A stretch of 64,000 nt of DNA from CAWEQO01 sp963811225 (GTDB lineage: Bacteria; Chloroflexota; Anaerolineae; Anaerolineales; Anaerolineaceae). The translations under genes and the position numbers were made by a program. Below the pieces are notes generated by a model. It made no database searches, was not told the origin of the DNA, and was given only the letters and a program-made list of their open reading frames with translations. Location: NCBI GenBank assembly GCA_963811225.1, contig CAWEQO010000007.1, forward strand, positions 1 through 64,000. The letters are read 5' to 3'. Below, piece after piece: positions 52,588-61,886 of the stretch (position 1 is the stretch's first letter; the number at the start of each line of letters is the position of its first letter).

Positions 52588-54067
52588 GGAATCTCACATA
52601 AAAACCAAGTCCAACTGATCACCTACCCCGAACTCGCTCGGGGGAGATTTGAAAGCGCTGCACCGCCTGCTCTCGGAGCAGTTTGCGGATATTTTTCCCG
52701 GAGGCGTGCACATCCTTCCGCCGTTTCCCTCCTCCGGCGACCGAGGCTTTGCGCCGCTGACCTACTTCGAGATCGAGCCACGCTTCGGCTCGTGGGAGGA
52801 TGTGCAGCGGATCGGTGAGCAATTCCCGGTGGTCGTCGACTTGATGGTGAACCACATCTCGCGCCAGTCGGCCTACTTTCAAGACTTTGCACGGCGCGGG
52901 CGGCGCTCCCCCTATGCGGGCCTGTTCCTCACGCTGGATAAGATCTGGCCGGGAGGAAATCCGCCGCAAGAGGACGTCCATAAGATCTTTCTACGGCGGC
53001 CGGAGCACCCCTTTGTGGATGTTCGGATCGAAGAGACCGGCGAGGTCGAGCGGGTGTGGGCTACCTTTGGGACGCGGGAGTGGTCGGAGCAAATCGATCT
53101 GGACGTGAACGCCGCCGAGACGCGCCAGTTGTTCCGCGAGATCTTGCAGCACTTCAGCCAGAATGGGGTTGGCATGGTGCGCCTGGACGCGGTGGCGTAC
53201 GTGACCAAGAAACCGGGCACGAGCTGCTTCTTCGTCGAGCCGGAGATCTATGCGTTCCTGAAATGGATTGCGGGAGAGGCCGCGTCCGTTGGGATCGAAC
53301 TGCTGCCCGAAGTGCACGCTCACCCGGCGGTGCAGGCCCGGCTGGCGGCCCGCAGCGGCGAGCGGGTGTACAACTTCGTGCTGCCGTTCTTAACGCTGCA
53401 CAGCCTGCTTGAGGGCAACGGTGAGGCGCTGAAAGCGCACTTACGGGACTGCCCGCGCAACCAGGTGACGACACTGGACTGCCACGACGGCATTCCGGTG
53501 CAGCCGGACATCGATGAGGCGCTGCCGGTGGAGGAGGCGCAGCGCACGGTGCAGACGTGCCTGGAGCGCGGCGCTAACCTGAGCCGGCTGTTCTCTGCGG
53601 ACCAGCGCCTGCGGCCTGATTTCGATGCGCACCAGATCAACTGCACTTACTACTCTGCGCTGGGCGAGGATGATGACGCCTACATCACGGCGCGGGCGAT
53701 GCAGTTTTTTGCGCCCGGACAGCCGCAAGTGTATTACGTGGGGCTGCTGGCCGGGGAGAACGACCCGGCGGAGGTGGAGCGCACGGGCGAGCGCCGGGCG
53801 ATCAACCGGCGCAACTACTCGACCGAAGAGGTTCTATCGGCTATGCGAAAGCCGGTGGTGAAACGGCTGCTGGAACTGATCCGCTTCCGCAATACATACC
53901 CGGCGTTCGAAGGGGAGTTCAGGGTGGAGGAGTCGGACGAGGGCTCGCTGCGCCTGCGCTGGGGGAAGGGCGATGCGTGCTGCCGGTTGGTGGTAGATCT
54001 AAGAGGCAGGACGTGCGAGATTGAATACCAGGGTGAGAATGGAGAGATGAGGGAGTATAAGCCGTAA
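52585..54067 (+). CDS. GH13_18 phosphorylase (sucrose phosphorylase-like), frameshifted
   Basis: These enzymes split sucrose or a related glucoside with phosphate. The N-terminus NQVQLITYP (52585-52629) is followed, one frame over, by NSLGGDLKALHRLLSEQFAD and GGVHILPPFPSSGDRGFAPL. The catalytic residues are visible: nucleophile Asp in GMVRLDAVAYVTKKPGT, acid/base Glu in ELLPEVHAHP and transition-state Asp in LDCHDGIPVQPDID. A 1-base change in the CCCC at 52626-52629 would restore one 494-aa protein. Sucrose or glucosylglycerate phosphorylases both fit. Confidence 0.85.
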
Positions 54068-54094
54068 GCTGCAGATGGCGCAGACCGTTTTTCG

Positions 54095-54763
54095 TTAAGG
54101 GTGAAAGAAATAATACATGCGGTTGGAGGTGTGGTATTCCGGGAAGGGCACTTCAACCTGATGTTCTAGCGAAAAGTTCTCTTGCATGAGTTCCAGCAAG
54201 CGCGGCTCAGACAGGTTCCAGAAGAACAAGCCGGAGGGCTCCTGGTAGACTCCATCGCCCAATGCAATACAGCCTTGCTCTTCTTCGAGCAAGTCCGGCG
54301 GGTGGTAGCGATTCAGCTTGAGGAGCAGCCGACCGCCGGGAATCAGCAAGCGGTGCATCTCGGCGACCACGGTTTGGGCATCGGTGGGTAACAAGTTGTC
54401 GAGGATGTTGAACAGGATTGCGCCGTCAAAACTTGCGCTCTCCAGTTCGGCAAGCCGCTCGACGCCGCCGGTGTGGAAGACTGCCCGACCGATAAGGCCC
54501 GAGCGCCCGGCGATGGAGCGGCCCAAGCTGACCCCGGATTGGGTAATATCGATCCCGACAGCCGACCCGGCCCCCAACGCCAGGCAGCGCAGCAGCACCC
54601 GCCCGCTGCCGCTGCCAAAATCGAGCACACGGGCCCTGTCCTGACTGAGCCAGGAAAGGCCGACTTCGATGGCGGGATAAGGCAGGGGTTCATATGGGTC
54701 ATCGGTACGCGGCTTTTCGAATACCTGCTCCCAGTATGCTTTTGTGGATTCGTAGCCGTTCAT
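54095..54763 (-). CDS. Class I SAM-dependent methyltransferase
   Basis: This 222-aa protein has VLDFGSGSGRVLLRCLALGA as the SAM-binding glycine motif, VGIDITQSGVSLGRSI for the ribose-binding acid, FDGAILFNILDNLLP and a LLIPGGRLLLKLNRYHPPDL post-motif. Target unknown. It lies convergent with the phosphorylase gene and alone on its strand. Confidence 0.78.
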   Translation of the reverse strand: MNGYESTKAYWEQVFEKPRTDDPYEPLPYPAIEVGLSWLSQDRARVLDFGSGSGRVLLRCLALGAGSAVGIDITQSGVSLGRSIAGRSGLIGRAVFHTGGVERLAELESASFDGAILFNILDNLLPTDAQTVVAEMHRLLIPGGRLLLKLNRYHPPDLLEEEQGCIALGDGVYQEPSGLFFWNLSEPRLLELMQENFSLEHQVEVPFPEYHTSNRMYYFFHP

Positions 54764-54949
54764 AAGGTATGCGATCCTTCGTTTTCAAGTACAATGTACC
54801 GGCTTGCAAGCGCCCGGCAGCGCTTCCCAACCGGAAGACTTCCTTGCCAATGAACCTTCCATGGCTTTATTGTATTCGATATCTATGAAGGAGAGGGAGC
54901 GCTTTCGATCATGCGCCCCGGAACCCTTCAAAAAACATAAGGAGCAACT

Positions 54950-55735
54950 ATGAATCCAACCATCGATCTTCTGCTCAACCGCCGGTCTGTACGAGCGTAC
55001 AATGACCGGCCCGTCACACGCGCAGAAAAGGACACGATCCTCCAGGCAGCCATGCGCGCCCCTACCGCTGGGAATATGATGCTCTATTCGATCTTAGAGG
55101 TTGAAGACCAGGCGCTCAAAGACCGGATGGCGGAGATCTGCGACCACCAGCCCTTCATTGCCCGGGCGCCGTACGTGTTGATCTTCATGGCCGACTACCA
55201 ACGCTGGTTCGACTATTTCCGGGCAGGCGGGGTAGAGGAACTATGCCAGGCGCGCGGGCTGGCGTTCCGCCGCCCGCAAGAGGGCGATCTGCTGTTAGCA
55301 TGCGCCGACGCGGTCATCGCCGCACACACCGCTGTGGTTGCTGCGGACGCAATGGGGATGGGCTCTTGTTACATCGGTGACATCATCGAGCATTACGAGC
55401 TGAACCGGGAGACGTTCCACCTGCCCCGCTACGTGGCGCCGATCGCGATGGTTTGCTTTGGCTTTCCTACCCCCGAACAGGCCGTACGCAAGCAGACGCC
55501 GCGATTCGACCCCGAGTTTATCGTGCACCAGAATGCGTACCAGAGGGTGGATGCAGACGGCCTGGAGCAGATGTTTGCGGAGCGCAACGGGCGCTTCCTG
55601 GCGACCGGGGAACGCAAGGATGGGCTGGAGAATGTGGGGCAATCCACGTACCTGCGCAAGTTCAGCGCAGCCTTTACGTATGAGATGACCCGCTCGGCGC
55701 AGGCGCTGATCGAGAGCTGGACGAAAGAGGAGTAG
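54950..55735 (+). CDS. Nitroreductase family protein (NfsA/FRP-like)
   Basis: This 261-aa flavoprotein has LLLNRRSVRAYNDRPVTRAE, MRAPTAGNMMLYSILEVEDQ and MGMGSCYIGDIIEH. CFGFPTPE and RFDPEFIVHQNAY in the C-terminal half resemble NADPH-dependent nitro/flavin reductases. AAGGAG precedes the ATG. It ends at a 30-bp hairpin. Confidence 0.85.
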   Translation: MNPTIDLLLNRRSVRAYNDRPVTRAEKDTILQAAMRAPTAGNMMLYSILEVEDQALKDRMAEICDHQPFIARAPYVLIFMADYQRWFDYFRAGGVEELCQARGLAFRRPQEGDLLLACADAVIAAHTAVVAADAMGMGSCYIGDIIEHYELNRETFHLPRYVAPIAMVCFGFPTPEQAVRKQTPRFDPEFIVHQNAYQRVDADGLEQMFAERNGRFLATGERKDGLENVGQSTYLRKFSAAFTYEMTRSAQALIESWTKEE

Positions 55736-55742
55736 AGAGGAA

Positions 55743-55803
55743 AGAAAACAGAGAGTAGAGAATGAGAGAGCAGCTGCTCTTCATTCTCTACTCTCTGTTT
55801 TCT
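55743..55803. terminator. Long hairpin, 30-bp stem with one bulge and no loop
   Basis: The outer arms 55743-55765 and 55781-55803 are perfect 23-bp repeats. The centre AGAGCAGCTGCTCT (55767-55780) is itself a palindrome. No T-run. Located between two plus-strand genes. Confidence 0.8.
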
Positions 55804-55928
55804 GTTATTTAATATCTTTGTATAAGGATAGGCCGCCAATATATTTTATTTCCCGTCCAAATATGCTAATCTATATTGGGTGGGTGAAAATCCCCACTTC
55901 GGAGAAAGCACGAACGGAGGGAATTGGA

Positions 55929-57080
55929 ATGGCTTTTTATCTGGCTTTTAAGGAAGTCTGGCGAAACCGGGGGCGATTTTTTTTGTTCAGCATGGTGATT
56001 GCGCTGATCACGACGCTGGTGCTGTTCGTCGCTGCGCTGGCACAGGGGTTAGCCCTGGCCAACAAAGAATACCTGTCGAAGATCGATGCGCAGTTGATCG
56101 TGTTCCAACAAAACGTAGACACCTCAATCTCTGCCAGTCGAATCAGGCGCTCGACGCTCAATGATATCCGCCGCATCCAGGGGGTCTCGGAAATTGGCTC
56201 GATTGGTTTCAGCAGTGGATCACTGGTGTTTGCGAACAAGGCCAAGCAGGACGTCTCGCTGGTGGGGGTCGAGCCGCTAAAGCCGGGGGACCCGCAGGTG
56301 CTACAGGGACGCAATTTGCAAACCAGCCGGGCCAACGAAGCTGTGATCGACGGCAACCTGGCAACCCGGGCGAAAATCCACGTGGGCGACACGATTGTAA
56401 TCAAGACCATTCAAGGCACCGAGGACAGGTTCAGCCAGGTGCAGGTGGTCGGTATCACGGATGGGCAGCAATACCTGTTTGCGCCCTCGGTGTTCCTGCC
56501 CTACGGTACCTGGGATGAGCTGCGACCGCAGGCGTCATCCTCTTCGGGGCTGGTGGAGATCATCTCGAATATCGTGGCCGTCAAAGTGCAAGACCCTGCC
56601 GCCGAGCAGCTGGTGGCGCAGCGCATTCGAGCGCAAGTCAGCAACGTGGAAGTGTCCGGCCTGAAGTCGGCAATCGAATCGCTGCCGGGGTATTCGGCCC
56701 AGCAATCTACGCTGAACACCCAACAGGCCTTTACCCTGCTGATCGGCGTACTGGTGGTCGGTGGGTTCTTCCAAATCCAACTGCTGCAAAAGATCCCCCA
56801 AATCGGGGTGCTGAAAGCCATCGGCACGGGCAATTTCACGGTTGCGGGGGCAGTGGTTACGCAGATTGTGATCGTAACCACCTTCGGCGTGGTGATGGGC
56901 GCATTGGTGACAGGGGGGCTGGCGTTAGCCCTGCCGGGCAATATCCCCATCATGTTTTCGGGGCCTTCTGTGGCGCTGGCGATCAGCCTGCTGCTAGCGA
57001 TTGGGCCGGTGGGCGGCCTGGTCTCCGTCATCCGAGCCGTATCCGTCGAGCCGCTGCTGGCGCTCGGTTTGCAATCTTGA
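55929..57080 (+). CDS. ABC transporter permease (FtsX/DevC-like)
   Basis: This 383-aa membrane protein has a first membrane segment (FFLFSMVIALITTLVLFVAA), an extracytoplasmic domain (about residues 50-255) and three more segments at the C-terminus (LLIGVLVVGGFFQIQLLQKI, VVTQIVIVTTFGVVMGALVT, SVALAISLLLAIGPVGGLVS). This is the MacB/FtsX layout. QKIPQIGVLKAIGTGN is the typical coupling helix. Start 55929 with GGAGGGAA upstream. It forms an exporter with the ATPase 8 bases downstream. Confidence 0.82.
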   Translation: MAFYLAFKEVWRNRGRFFLFSMVIALITTLVLFVAALAQGLALANKEYLSKIDAQLIVFQQNVDTSISASRIRRSTLNDIRRIQGVSEIGSIGFSSGSLVFANKAKQDVSLVGVEPLKPGDPQVLQGRNLQTSRANEAVIDGNLATRAKIHVGDTIVIKTIQGTEDRFSQVQVVGITDGQQYLFAPSVFLPYGTWDELRPQASSSSGLVEIISNIVAVKVQDPAAEQLVAQRIRAQVSNVEVSGLKSAIESLPGYSAQQSTLNTQQAFTLLIGVLVVGGFFQIQLLQKIPQIGVLKAIGTGNFTVAGAVVTQIVIVTTFGVVMGALVTGGLALALPGNIPIMFSGPSVALAISLLLAIGPVGGLVSVIRAVSVEPLLALGLQS

Positions 57081-57088
57081 GGTGAAAC

Positions 57089-57856
57089 ATGGAAGCAATA
57101 TTTGAAGCAACGATCGAACAAGAAGAGCGCCCGGCGTCCGTGCCGGTCATTGAGACCCAGGCAGCTTCCAAGATCTACCAGTCCGGCGGGATCGAAATCC
57201 GCGCAGTCGATTCGGCCAGCATCCGCATCCATCAGGGCGAGTTCGTAGCGCTGGTTGGACCGAGCGGATCGGGCAAGACCACCATGCTGGCGATGCTGGC
57301 GGCCCTGCTGCAGCCCAGCGAGGGCAAGGTCTGGATCGATGGGATCGACCTGAGCGAGATGTCGGAGAAGCAGCGGGTGAAGTTCCGGCGGCAGCGGATC
57401 GGGTTCACATTCCAGTCGAACAACCTGCTGCCGTATCTGAACGTGCGCGAAAACGTGGAACTGATGCTGCGCCTGAACGGTCGGATGGATAAGGCCGGGA
57501 AGCAGCGAGTGGATGAACTGCTGGTGCGGCTAGGGCTGGAGGACCGGACGAAGAGCCTGCCCAACCAGCTTTCGGGTGGGCAGCGCCAGCGGGTTTCGAT
57601 TGCGCGTTCGTTGATCCACAATCCGAGCGTGGTGCTGGCGGACGAGCCGACCGCCAGCCTGGACACGGAGCGGGCATTCCAGGTGGTGCAACTGTACGCG
57701 GACTTGATCCACGAGCAGAACAAGGCCGGGATCATGGTGACGCATGACCTGCGCATGTGCAAGTACGTGGATAAGATTATCCAGATCCAAGACGGGCAGA
57801 TCGAGTTGGTCCTTGACGAGCGCGAGCAGATCGAGGATTTGATCCGCTGCGGATGA
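57089..57856 (+). CDS. ABC transporter ATP-binding protein (DevA/LolD-like)
   Basis: This 255-aa ATPase has Walker A (LVGPSGSGKTTMLAML), signature LSGGQRQRVSI, Walker B SVVLADEPTASLDT and H-loop MVTHDLRMC. MacB/DevA-type ATPases usually pair with FtsX-like permeases to move lipids or peptides across the membrane. It is 8 bases from the permease gene. A purine-rich hairpin follows. Confidence 0.85.
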   Translation: MEAIFEATIEQEERPASVPVIETQAASKIYQSGGIEIRAVDSASIRIHQGEFVALVGPSGSGKTTMLAMLAALLQPSEGKVWIDGIDLSEMSEKQRVKFRRQRIGFTFQSNNLLPYLNVRENVELMLRLNGRMDKAGKQRVDELLVRLGLEDRTKSLPNQLSGGQRQRVSIARSLIHNPSVVLADEPTASLDTERAFQVVQLYADLIHEQNKAGIMVTHDLRMCKYVDKIIQIQDGQIELVLDEREQIEDLIRCG

Positions 57857-57884
57857 TTTGGGGAGGAGAAAGAAGAGAGTAGAG

Positions 57885-57931
57885 AGCAGAGAGCGGAGAG
57901 CAGTCATTGATACTACTCTCCGCTCTCTGCT
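57885..57931. terminator. Purine-rich hairpin, 16-bp stem
   Basis: The arms 57885-57900 (AGCAGAGAGCGGAGAG) and 57916-57931 pair perfectly. Located between the ABC ATPase gene and the convergent CPBP gene. Confidence 0.7.
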
Positions 57932-57957
57932 TGCGCATTAAGGGGCTGCTCGCTTCA

Positions 57958-58887
57958 TCAACCACCGGGAGTGACCGAGCCGACGGCCATGAAGGCAAAG
58001 ATAGCCACATCCTGCAGGAAGTGGATGAACCAGGCCCAGAAGAAGCCGCGCGTCTCGACCATGGCTTTGCCCAGTAACCAGCCCAGGAAGGTCGCCAGGA
58101 TCACACCGATGATGCCGTAGGGGATGCCGTAGAAATGGCCGATGCCGAAAAAGACAGCCGCCATGGCTACGGCGCTGCGCGGCCCGAGCGGTCCTTCCAG
58201 CGAGGCCAGGAAGGAGGCCCGGTAGGTCATCTCTTCATAGAAAGCATTTACGCCTGCAAACAGCAGCACGGCGGGAAGAATTGGGAGCGCCCCGGCCATC
58301 TGGGAGAGAAGCGGACGCCCGGCGACGAACAGGAAGGCCAGCGTTCCCAGGCTGATGTATGCGGCCCATTGACCGCCGAAGCGGGTCCAAGGTTCGGGTT
58401 TTGGAAAGCCGAGCCAGCGCACCGGACGGGCGAGCGCGCGCAGGTCGCCGAGGCGCAGGAAGAACTGCCAGGGTTTATAGCGCAGCGCCAGCAGCACCAC
58501 AATCATCAGCAGAGAGGCGCCCAGGCGGCTGAGCTGGTTCCCGAACATATCGGTCACGAAGGGCGCACCACCCGAGCCAAACAATCCCACCCAGGCCGGC
58601 AGAGCCGACACGACGGTCATCAACTCTTCCAACAAGTACACTGCCGCCAAGACGACAAAGAAATTGCGCAGCGGGCGGATGGCGGTCACGGCAAAGCCGG
58701 CAACTGCCAATCCTGCCAGCAAGAGGACGCGCGCCCAAAGCAGCCAGCCGGTATCCAGGTGGAAAAGCTCGATGAGCAGGATATTCGGCAGGCCACTCGC
58801 CAGGATCATAACCACCCAGGCGATGACCTGAAGAGATGGGACGGTGCGGGTACTGGCTTTTCCAGGCAGCGTGGTTGTTGACGGCAT
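57958..58887 (-). CDS. CPBP-family intramembrane metalloprotease
   Basis: This 309-aa protein has about eight membrane segments with the Abi/CPBP motifs: FYEEMTYRASFLAS (EExxxR), FFGIGHFYGIPYG (FxxxH) and FIHFLQD. Family members cut or process membrane-bound peptides, or are linked to bacteriocin immunity; here the substrate is unknown. Start 58887. Confidence 0.85.
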   Translation of the reverse strand: MPSTTTLPGKASTRTVPSLQVIAWVVMILASGLPNILLIELFHLDTGWLLWARVLLLAGLAVAGFAVTAIRPLRNFFVVLAAVYLLEELMTVVSALPAWVGLFGSGGAPFVTDMFGNQLSRLGASLLMIVVLLALRYKPWQFFLRLGDLRALARPVRWLGFPKPEPWTRFGGQWAAYISLGTLAFLFVAGRPLLSQMAGALPILPAVLLFAGVNAFYEEMTYRASFLASLEGPLGPRSAVAMAAVFFGIGHFYGIPYGIIGVILATFLGWLLGKAMVETRGFFWAWFIHFLQDVAIFAFMAVGSVTPGG

Positions 58888-59231
58888 GTGGGCTTTTCCT
58901 CGTTTCTCGGATGGTGATGCGATTTAAGTTTAGGGTAGGGCTGGGTGCATGTCAATCGAAAAAGCCGCTCACATGGCAATCCATGCAGCGCGCGGACCAT
59001 TAAAAGGGACGTCGAGAAGCGATTCGGGCAACCGGAAGCCTGGATATGGGAGGCTCTTTGATGGGCGCAGCCCCCGTAGATTAAGGAACGTTTAACTATT
59101 GACTTCCCTTTTTAGAGATGATATATTAGTAGAGGTTATGAAATCGTTTCCATTAATAAGCTTATAACTGACACGATAATAAATTGAATTCCTGAATGAG
59201 ACCTGCACCTTCACTGCCTAAAGGATAATTC
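58888..59231. other. Intergenic region with sugar-transporter promoter
   Basis: Apart from the promoter and LacI-type operator near 59099-59152, no gene or RNA is seen. The stretch 58930-59090 has no repeats I could recognise. Confidence 0.5.
59099..59152 (+). promoter_or_regulatory. Promoter and LacI-type operator of sugar ABC transporter
   Basis: TTGACT (59099-59104), 17-base spacer, TATATT (59122-59127). The sequence TGAAATCGTTTCCA (59139-59152) fits TGNAANCGNTTNCA, the LacI/GalR-family operator, and lies just downstream of the predicted start, where a bound repressor would block transcription. Confidence 0.65.
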
Positions 59232-60809
59232 ATGAGTGAAGTTTTAGTCTTGATGGAAGGGATCGAGAAATCCTTCCCCGGTGTCCATGCCCTTGATCGG
59301 GCCTATTTTGAACTTAAACCTGGAGAGATCCACGCCCTGGTTGGTGAGAATGGCGCCGGCAAGTCCACCCTAATGAAGGTATTGACCGGCATTTACCGCA
59401 AGGAAGCCGGTCGCATCCTTTATAAGGGTCAAGAAGTCGAAGCACATAATCCACGCGAATCGCAGCACCTGGGAATCAGCATCATTCACCAGGAATTGAA
59501 CCTCATGCCGCACCTGTCGGTAGCGGAGAATATCTTTATCGGTCGCGAGCCGCGGCGTCAGGTCAGTTTCATCCTCGACAAGAAGAGCCTCAACGATAAA
59601 GCCAACGAGCTTTTCAAATCGCTGCGCATCAAACTCGACCCGCAAGTCAAAGTGGCTAACCTGTCGGTTGCTCAGCAGCAGATGGTGGAAATCGCCAAGG
59701 CGTTGTCTTTCAACTCGGAAGTGCTGATTATGGACGAGCCGACCGCGGCCCTGACCGAATCGGAGATCGACGAGCTGTTCCGCATCATCCGCCAGCTGCG
59801 AACCAAGGGCGTCGGCATTGTGTACATCACCCACCGGATGCCGGAACTCAAGCAAGTCTCCGACCGGGTGACGGTCATGCGCGACGGCCGCTACATCAAC
59901 ACGGTGAACACCGACGAAGTCAGCATCGACCAGATCATTTCGATGATGGTCGGCCGCACGATCTACGAATCCTCCCCTGTCATCCCTGAAAATCCGGACC
60001 AGGAGATTGTACTGGAAGTCCGCAACCTGAACCGGGGCAAAGTGCTGCAAGATGTCAACTTCAATATCAAGCGCGGCGAGATCGTCGGGTTTGCCGGGTT
60101 GATGGGCGCCGGACGCACAGAGACCGCCAGGGCCGTATTCGGGGCCGACCACTATGACTCGGGCGAGGTATACGTTGAAGGCAAGCAGGTGCACATCAAA
60201 AGCCCGCGAGATGCGGTGCAGAATGGCATCGGCTACCTGTCAGAGGATCGCAAACGCTACGGGTTGACCCTGGGCATGGACGTGGAAACCAACGTGGTGC
60301 TGGCGACCTTCAACAAGTTCATGAACGTGATCGGATGGATTAACCGGGAGAAGATCTCGCAAACTGCGGCCCACTTTGTGGATGCGCTTTCGATCAAAAC
60401 CCCCAGCTTAACCCAAAAAGCAAAGAATCTCTCCGGCGGCAACCAACAGAAGGTCATTATTGCCAAGTGGCTGACGGCCGACACCAAGGTGTTGATCTTC
60501 GACGAGCCGACGCGCGGCATCGATGTGGGTGCGAAAGGAGAGATCTATAAACTGCTCAATGATCTGGCGCTGCAAGGCAAAGCCATTATCATGATCTCTT
60601 CCGAACTGCCCGAAATCCTGCGCATGAGTCACCGCATCATCGTCATGTGCGAAGGCCGCATCTCCGGCGAGCTGAATGGGGAAGACGCGACGCAGGAAAG
60701 CATCATGCGCCTGGCCACGATGCGCGGCGGTGTGCTGGAGATCGACGACAATGGAAACGGCAACGGTAACGGCATGCATCCCACTGAAACAGAAGTTACG
60801 GAAAGATAA
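59232..60809 (+). CDS. Sugar ABC transporter ATPase (RbsA/MglA-like)
   Basis: This 525-aa protein has two ABC domains in one chain. The first has GENGAGKSTLMKVLTG, the signature NLSVAQQQMVEIAK and Walker B LIMDEPTAALTE. The second lacks a normal Walker A (GLMGAGRTETARA) and has LSGGNQQKVIIAKWL, VLIFDEPTRGIDVG and a late Glu. C-terminal Asn/Gly repeats (DNGNGNGNG). It powers sugar import with the permease and binding protein that follow. The LacI-type operator suggests sugar-dependent control. Confidence 0.9.
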   Translation: MSEVLVLMEGIEKSFPGVHALDRAYFELKPGEIHALVGENGAGKSTLMKVLTGIYRKEAGRILYKGQEVEAHNPRESQHLGISIIHQELNLMPHLSVAENIFIGREPRRQVSFILDKKSLNDKANELFKSLRIKLDPQVKVANLSVAQQQMVEIAKALSFNSEVLIMDEPTAALTESEIDELFRIIRQLRTKGVGIVYITHRMPELKQVSDRVTVMRDGRYINTVNTDEVSIDQIISMMVGRTIYESSPVIPENPDQEIVLEVRNLNRGKVLQDVNFNIKRGEIVGFAGLMGAGRTETARAVFGADHYDSGEVYVEGKQVHIKSPRDAVQNGIGYLSEDRKRYGLTLGMDVETNVVLATFNKFMNVIGWINREKISQTAAHFVDALSIKTPSLTQKAKNLSGGNQQKVIIAKWLTADTKVLIFDEPTRGIDVGAKGEIYKLLNDLALQGKAIIMISSELPEILRMSHRIIVMCEGRISGELNGEDATQESIMRLATMRGGVLEIDDNGNGNGNGMHPTETEVTER

Positions 60810-60813
60810 AAAG

Positions 60814-61812
60814 ATGGAAACAAAAGTAACGACTACCACCGAACGAAAACCCCTGGTCCGCTCAGATGCTCTGCAACGCGTTCTGGCGTTTGCCGGCCTG
60901 ATCGTCCTCTTCATTGGCTTCTCCATCGCCTCCCCCAACTTCTTCCAATTTGACAATATCATCGGCATCTTGCTGGCGACCGCGGTGAACGGCATCCTGG
61001 CGCTTGGCGTGACCTTCGTCATTATTACCGGTGGCATCGACCTCTCCGTCGGCACGGTCATGACTCTCTCAGCGGTCATGACCGGTGTTTTTGTAACCAC
61101 CTGGGGCCTGCCGATCCCGTTTGGGATCCTGGCCGGGATCTTGACCGGCGCAACCGCCGGGCTGGCGAATGGACTGATCATCTCCAAGATGAAGGTGCCG
61201 CCCTTCGTGGCGACGCTGGGCGTGATGTACGCAGCCAAGGGTCTGTCGCTGGTGATCTCTGGCACCAAACCGATCTACTTCAACGACACCCCCTTCTTCA
61301 ACAAAATCGCCATGGACTCGGTCTTGGGCGCGATCATTCCTGGTTTCAAAATTCCGAATGCGGTGCTGATCCTGTTCGGTGCGGCGATCGTGGCCGGGCT
61401 GATCTTGACGGGCACGATCTTAGGCCGCTACAACTTCGCCATCGGCAGCAATGAAGAGGCCACCCGCCTGTCGGGCGTGAACGTGGACCTGTGGAAGACC
61501 TCCATTTACACTCTGTGTGGTGCGTTCGCCGGTCTGGGCGGGATCATCATGGCCTCTCGCCTGAACTCGGCCCAACCGGCGCTGGGCACAGGCTACGAGC
61601 TGGACGCCATCGCCGCGGTTGTAATCGGCGGCACGTCGCTCAGCGGCGGTGAAGGCACCATCACGGGCACAATCATCGGCGCCTTCTTGATGAGTACGCT
61701 GGTCAACGGCCTGCGCATCCTCTCGGTGCCGCAGGAATGGCAAATCGTCGTGACCGGCGCCATCCTGGTGCTGGCTGTGTATGCGGACATGATCCGCCGT
61801 CGCAGCAAATAA
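60814..61812 (+). CDS. Sugar ABC transporter permease (RbsC-like)
   Basis: This 332-aa membrane protein of the BPD_transp_2 family has about eight to ten membrane segments. IITGGIDLSVGTVMTLSAVM and AIAAVVIGGTSLSGGEGTIT are the characteristic motifs. Start ATG 60814, 5 bases after the ATPase stop; the open frame begins at 60676 but overlaps that gene. Partner for the ATPase 59232 and binding protein 61887. Confidence 0.9.
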   Translation: METKVTTTTERKPLVRSDALQRVLAFAGLIVLFIGFSIASPNFFQFDNIIGILLATAVNGILALGVTFVIITGGIDLSVGTVMTLSAVMTGVFVTTWGLPIPFGILAGILTGATAGLANGLIISKMKVPPFVATLGVMYAAKGLSLVISGTKPIYFNDTPFFNKIAMDSVLGAIIPGFKIPNAVLILFGAAIVAGLILTGTILGRYNFAIGSNEEATRLSGVNVDLWKTSIYTLCGAFAGLGGIIMASRLNSAQPALGTGYELDAIAAVVIGGTSLSGGEGTITGTIIGAFLMSTLVNGLRILSVPQEWQIVVTGAILVLAVYADMIRRRSK

Positions 61813-61886
61813 TTCCCTCGGTTAAGCGTGCCGACCAACGGCGCTTAACAAAATCAACCCTGTTGTACCTGATAAGGAGAGATACT

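Noticed and set aside
55855..55928. Possible riboswitch-like leader before the DevC-like permease (GGGTGAAAATCCC)
   Set aside because: A single short hairpin; no second conserved element that would identify a known class.
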